Source: Dryas octopetala | Taxonomy: Eukaryota > Streptophyta > Magnoliopsida > Rosales > Rosaceae | Assembly (NCBI GenBank): GCA_963921425.1 | Contig: OY992834.1 | Coordinates: 11,081,271 to 11,145,270 of the forward strand | DNA: 64,000 bases | Direction of reading: 5' to 3' | Position numbers and translations under genes: made by a program | The notes under the pieces: model-generated | The model's input: only the letters and a program-made list of their open reading frames with translations | Database searches by the model: none | Told to the model about the DNA's origin: nothing | Shown here: positions 62,393 to 64,000 of the stretch, piece by piece | Numbering within the stretch: position 1 is the stretch's first letter | How the letters are laid out: each line of letters begins with the position of its first letter

Positions 62393-63526
62393 TTGATGGG
62401 TTCGGAGTGGTGATGAAGCCATTTTTGGAGTATGTAGAGAGTATGTGTCATATGACTATTTTGTTGAATTCTATAGTCAAGATTGTTGAATTAATGGTAT
62501 TGAATTTGCACTTTTTATCAAAGAGAAATGCAAGTTACATCAGATGTCAAATGATTGATTAAACTTCCATAGATGATAAAGTTTGAGTGGCCAAAAAAAG
62601 AGAGTTTGCAATTAGTCATTTTTTTAAACATGGTACTGCCGTACTGGTCTTTCTTTCTTTTTTTTTTTTTTTTTTTTGTGACAAGCTATGTAGGATAATG
62701 GAATCTGTTTCGGCCCTTCGGGTTATGATTGTCCTTTGGCCAGATTTTGCAAATTGTTTGAATTGATACACACACACAAAAAAAAAAAAAAAAAGGCAAA
62801 GAAGACTAGAAGAGGTGAAAATATGCAACTGTTTTTGGGACCCTTCTCCAGCTGATAAAGATTCTTTGTATCAAAGAAGAGTAGAAAAATGAAGACCTAA
62901 CCGGGTTTTATAATTCACTCGGATGGTTACACGGTGTGAAATGTGATGAAAGTGAAATTTAGAAATAAGGATAAAGAGAGTCAGATATGCAGGAAACTGA
63001 GTTAGTGTGAGTTAGTTAAGGGATATGGAAGTTAAACAAAAGAAAACAAAGTGAAAATGAACTAATAGTAGGATAGTAAATACTAATCACATCATGTGCT
63101 GTAAAGTTGAAGGTAGGGAATGAATGAGAATGGAAACTAAATAGGAATCAGCTCCTCCTTCTAAAGTTGATCCATACCATTATTCCATTGGGGGAAAGAA
63201 AAAACAAAGGGTGTACTTAAGGAGGTGGTCACACAATGAAAAGCTTTCATCTTCTCTGTCAATTACAAAACCCATTTAAATAAGTTCCCTCGGTGTCAAA
63301 CAACTGCTAATACAATGAGCAAAAGCTCCCTCTAAATGGTTGCACAATTCAGATGTTCTCTAGCATCAATACAGATTGGTAATTCCATAAACAAAAGTTA
63401 CTGCAAATCAATAACACATTCAATTTCCGGTTTTTTTTTTCCTTCTGTTTTTTATTTTTTATTTTTTTTTTACATTTCATATGCCCAGCAAAGGAATCCC
63501 CCAGGAATATGTGGTGCCTCCACCGG
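62393..63526. other. Region between convergent genes
   Basis: Holds the probable 3' UTR of the UIM/EF-hand gene on the left and that of the VAP27 gene on the right, with poly-T (62660-62678) and poly-A (62777-62794) runs between. No further gene seen. Confidence 0.6.
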
Positions 63527-63637
63527 TCATGTCTTCTTCAAAAGGTACCCCAAAATAATGCCAATCAAGCCAACTAGAGCAACATATATAAATGGTATAC
63601 CGCCACCACTTCTGTTGGCCTCACGCCTCAAAAGATC
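63527..63637 (-). CDS. VAP27: VAP27-type vesicle-associated protein, last exon (36 aa)
   Basis: After the acceptor ATTTGCAG the minus strand encodes DLLRREANRSGGG, the single hydrophobic segment IPFIYVALVGLIGIILGYLL, KKT and a stop. This is the C-terminal tail anchor of VAP27/PVA-type proteins. They sit in the ER membrane, bind FFAT motifs through an N-terminal MSP domain and form ER-plasma membrane contact sites. The MSP domain and coiled coil would lie beyond the right edge. The exon is phase 0 at its start. Some other tail-anchored proteins end similarly; the position beside the CDP-diacylglycerol synthase gene supports VAP27. Confidence 0.75.
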   Translation of the reverse strand, partial: DLLRREANRSGGGIPFIYVALVGLIGIILGYLLKKT

Positions 63638-64000
63638 CTGCAAATGATAATCTTTCAGTTTTGTTGGAAAGCTACAAATTTCTCAAACAGAAACCTTATC
63701 GCTTATCTACAAACTCAGGGTTAAACAGATATCAAACTATTTATCAATAAGAGTGTACAAATTTTAACAGTATAATATATTGTTTCTAATCCCATCCCCC
63801 TATTGTACGTGGTTAAAATAATCAAGTATATATTACTAGAAGGGCTAGCAATCTACCACAGCTGTAACTGTACAATTAGCAATTCTTCAAATTCAAATAT
63901 ATTATTTCTAAGCACATCCCCTTCTTTTATTCTAGAAACAACCACATAAAGAAAAGAGTGGCAGCATATTAAGGCATAATAGGGAAATGCAAATACATTA
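63638..64000 (-). other. Probable last intron of the VAP27 gene
   Basis: AT-rich sequence directly upstream (gene strand) of the VAP27 final exon. No further exon was recognised before the window edge. Confidence 0.55.

Overview
This window is nuclear DNA from a flowering plant, most likely a woody eudicot. The genes have many introns with GT-AG borders, intergenic DNA is AT-rich, (GA)n and (TA)n microsatellites are long, and the mobile elements are plant hAT, CACTA, Mutator-like and PIF-like types. Rosaceae (Prunus or Malus type) would fit, but that is inference from sequence style only.

Seven protein-coding genes are supported. From left to right they are: the 5' part of a SKA1-like kinetochore gene (177-1166, minus, cut by the left edge); an RGF/GOLVEN/CLEL peptide-hormone precursor (7376-8201, minus); an ATG8 autophagy gene (20756-22981, minus); a HAIRY MERISTEM-type GRAS factor with a perfect miR171 site (39244-41511, plus); a plastid-type CDP-diacylglycerol synthase with seven exons (53235-58616, minus); a six-exon gene encoding a UIM plus one EF-hand (59457-62392, plus), divergent from the previous gene; and the last exon of a VAP27-type ER membrane protein (63527-63637, minus). 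As I remember Arabidopsis, VAP27, CDS4/5, HAM and ATG8 lie next to each other in two duplicated blocks on chromosomes 2 and 3. The window therefore looks like an expanded version of an old conserved block. The genes do not form a pathway.

The DNA between the genes holds most of the unusual content. 2169-4146 is a ~2 kb terminal-inverted-repeat (TIR) element with an 8-bp target duplication and an in-phase 33-bp minisatellite. 5716-5910 holds two degenerate U6 snRNA copies in tandem. 9601-14005 is a decayed CACTA element inserted in an older TIR element (9206-14080); it carries remnants of both transposon genes and what looks like an LTR-retrotransposon fragment. Three copies of one non-autonomous hAT family sit at 17026-18284, 18868-19943 and 33692-34802, each with its 8-bp target duplication. 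A foldback element (about 24978-26252) was later entered by a PIF-like element containing a ~370-bp GGN-rich tract. Other TIR elements lie at 29103-29790, 31302-32256, 44202-44596 and about 44678-45062. The element at 34961-35825 has captured a piece of an MCTP/FTIP-type C2-domain gene.

I saw no tRNA or rRNA gene, no CRISPR array, no recognisable miRNA precursor and no intact retrotransposon. Nothing here proves a new biological system. The most interesting items are the ATG8 that ends at its lipidation glycine, the UIM/EF-hand gene, the captured MCTP fragment, the dated transposon nesting and the conserved gene block.
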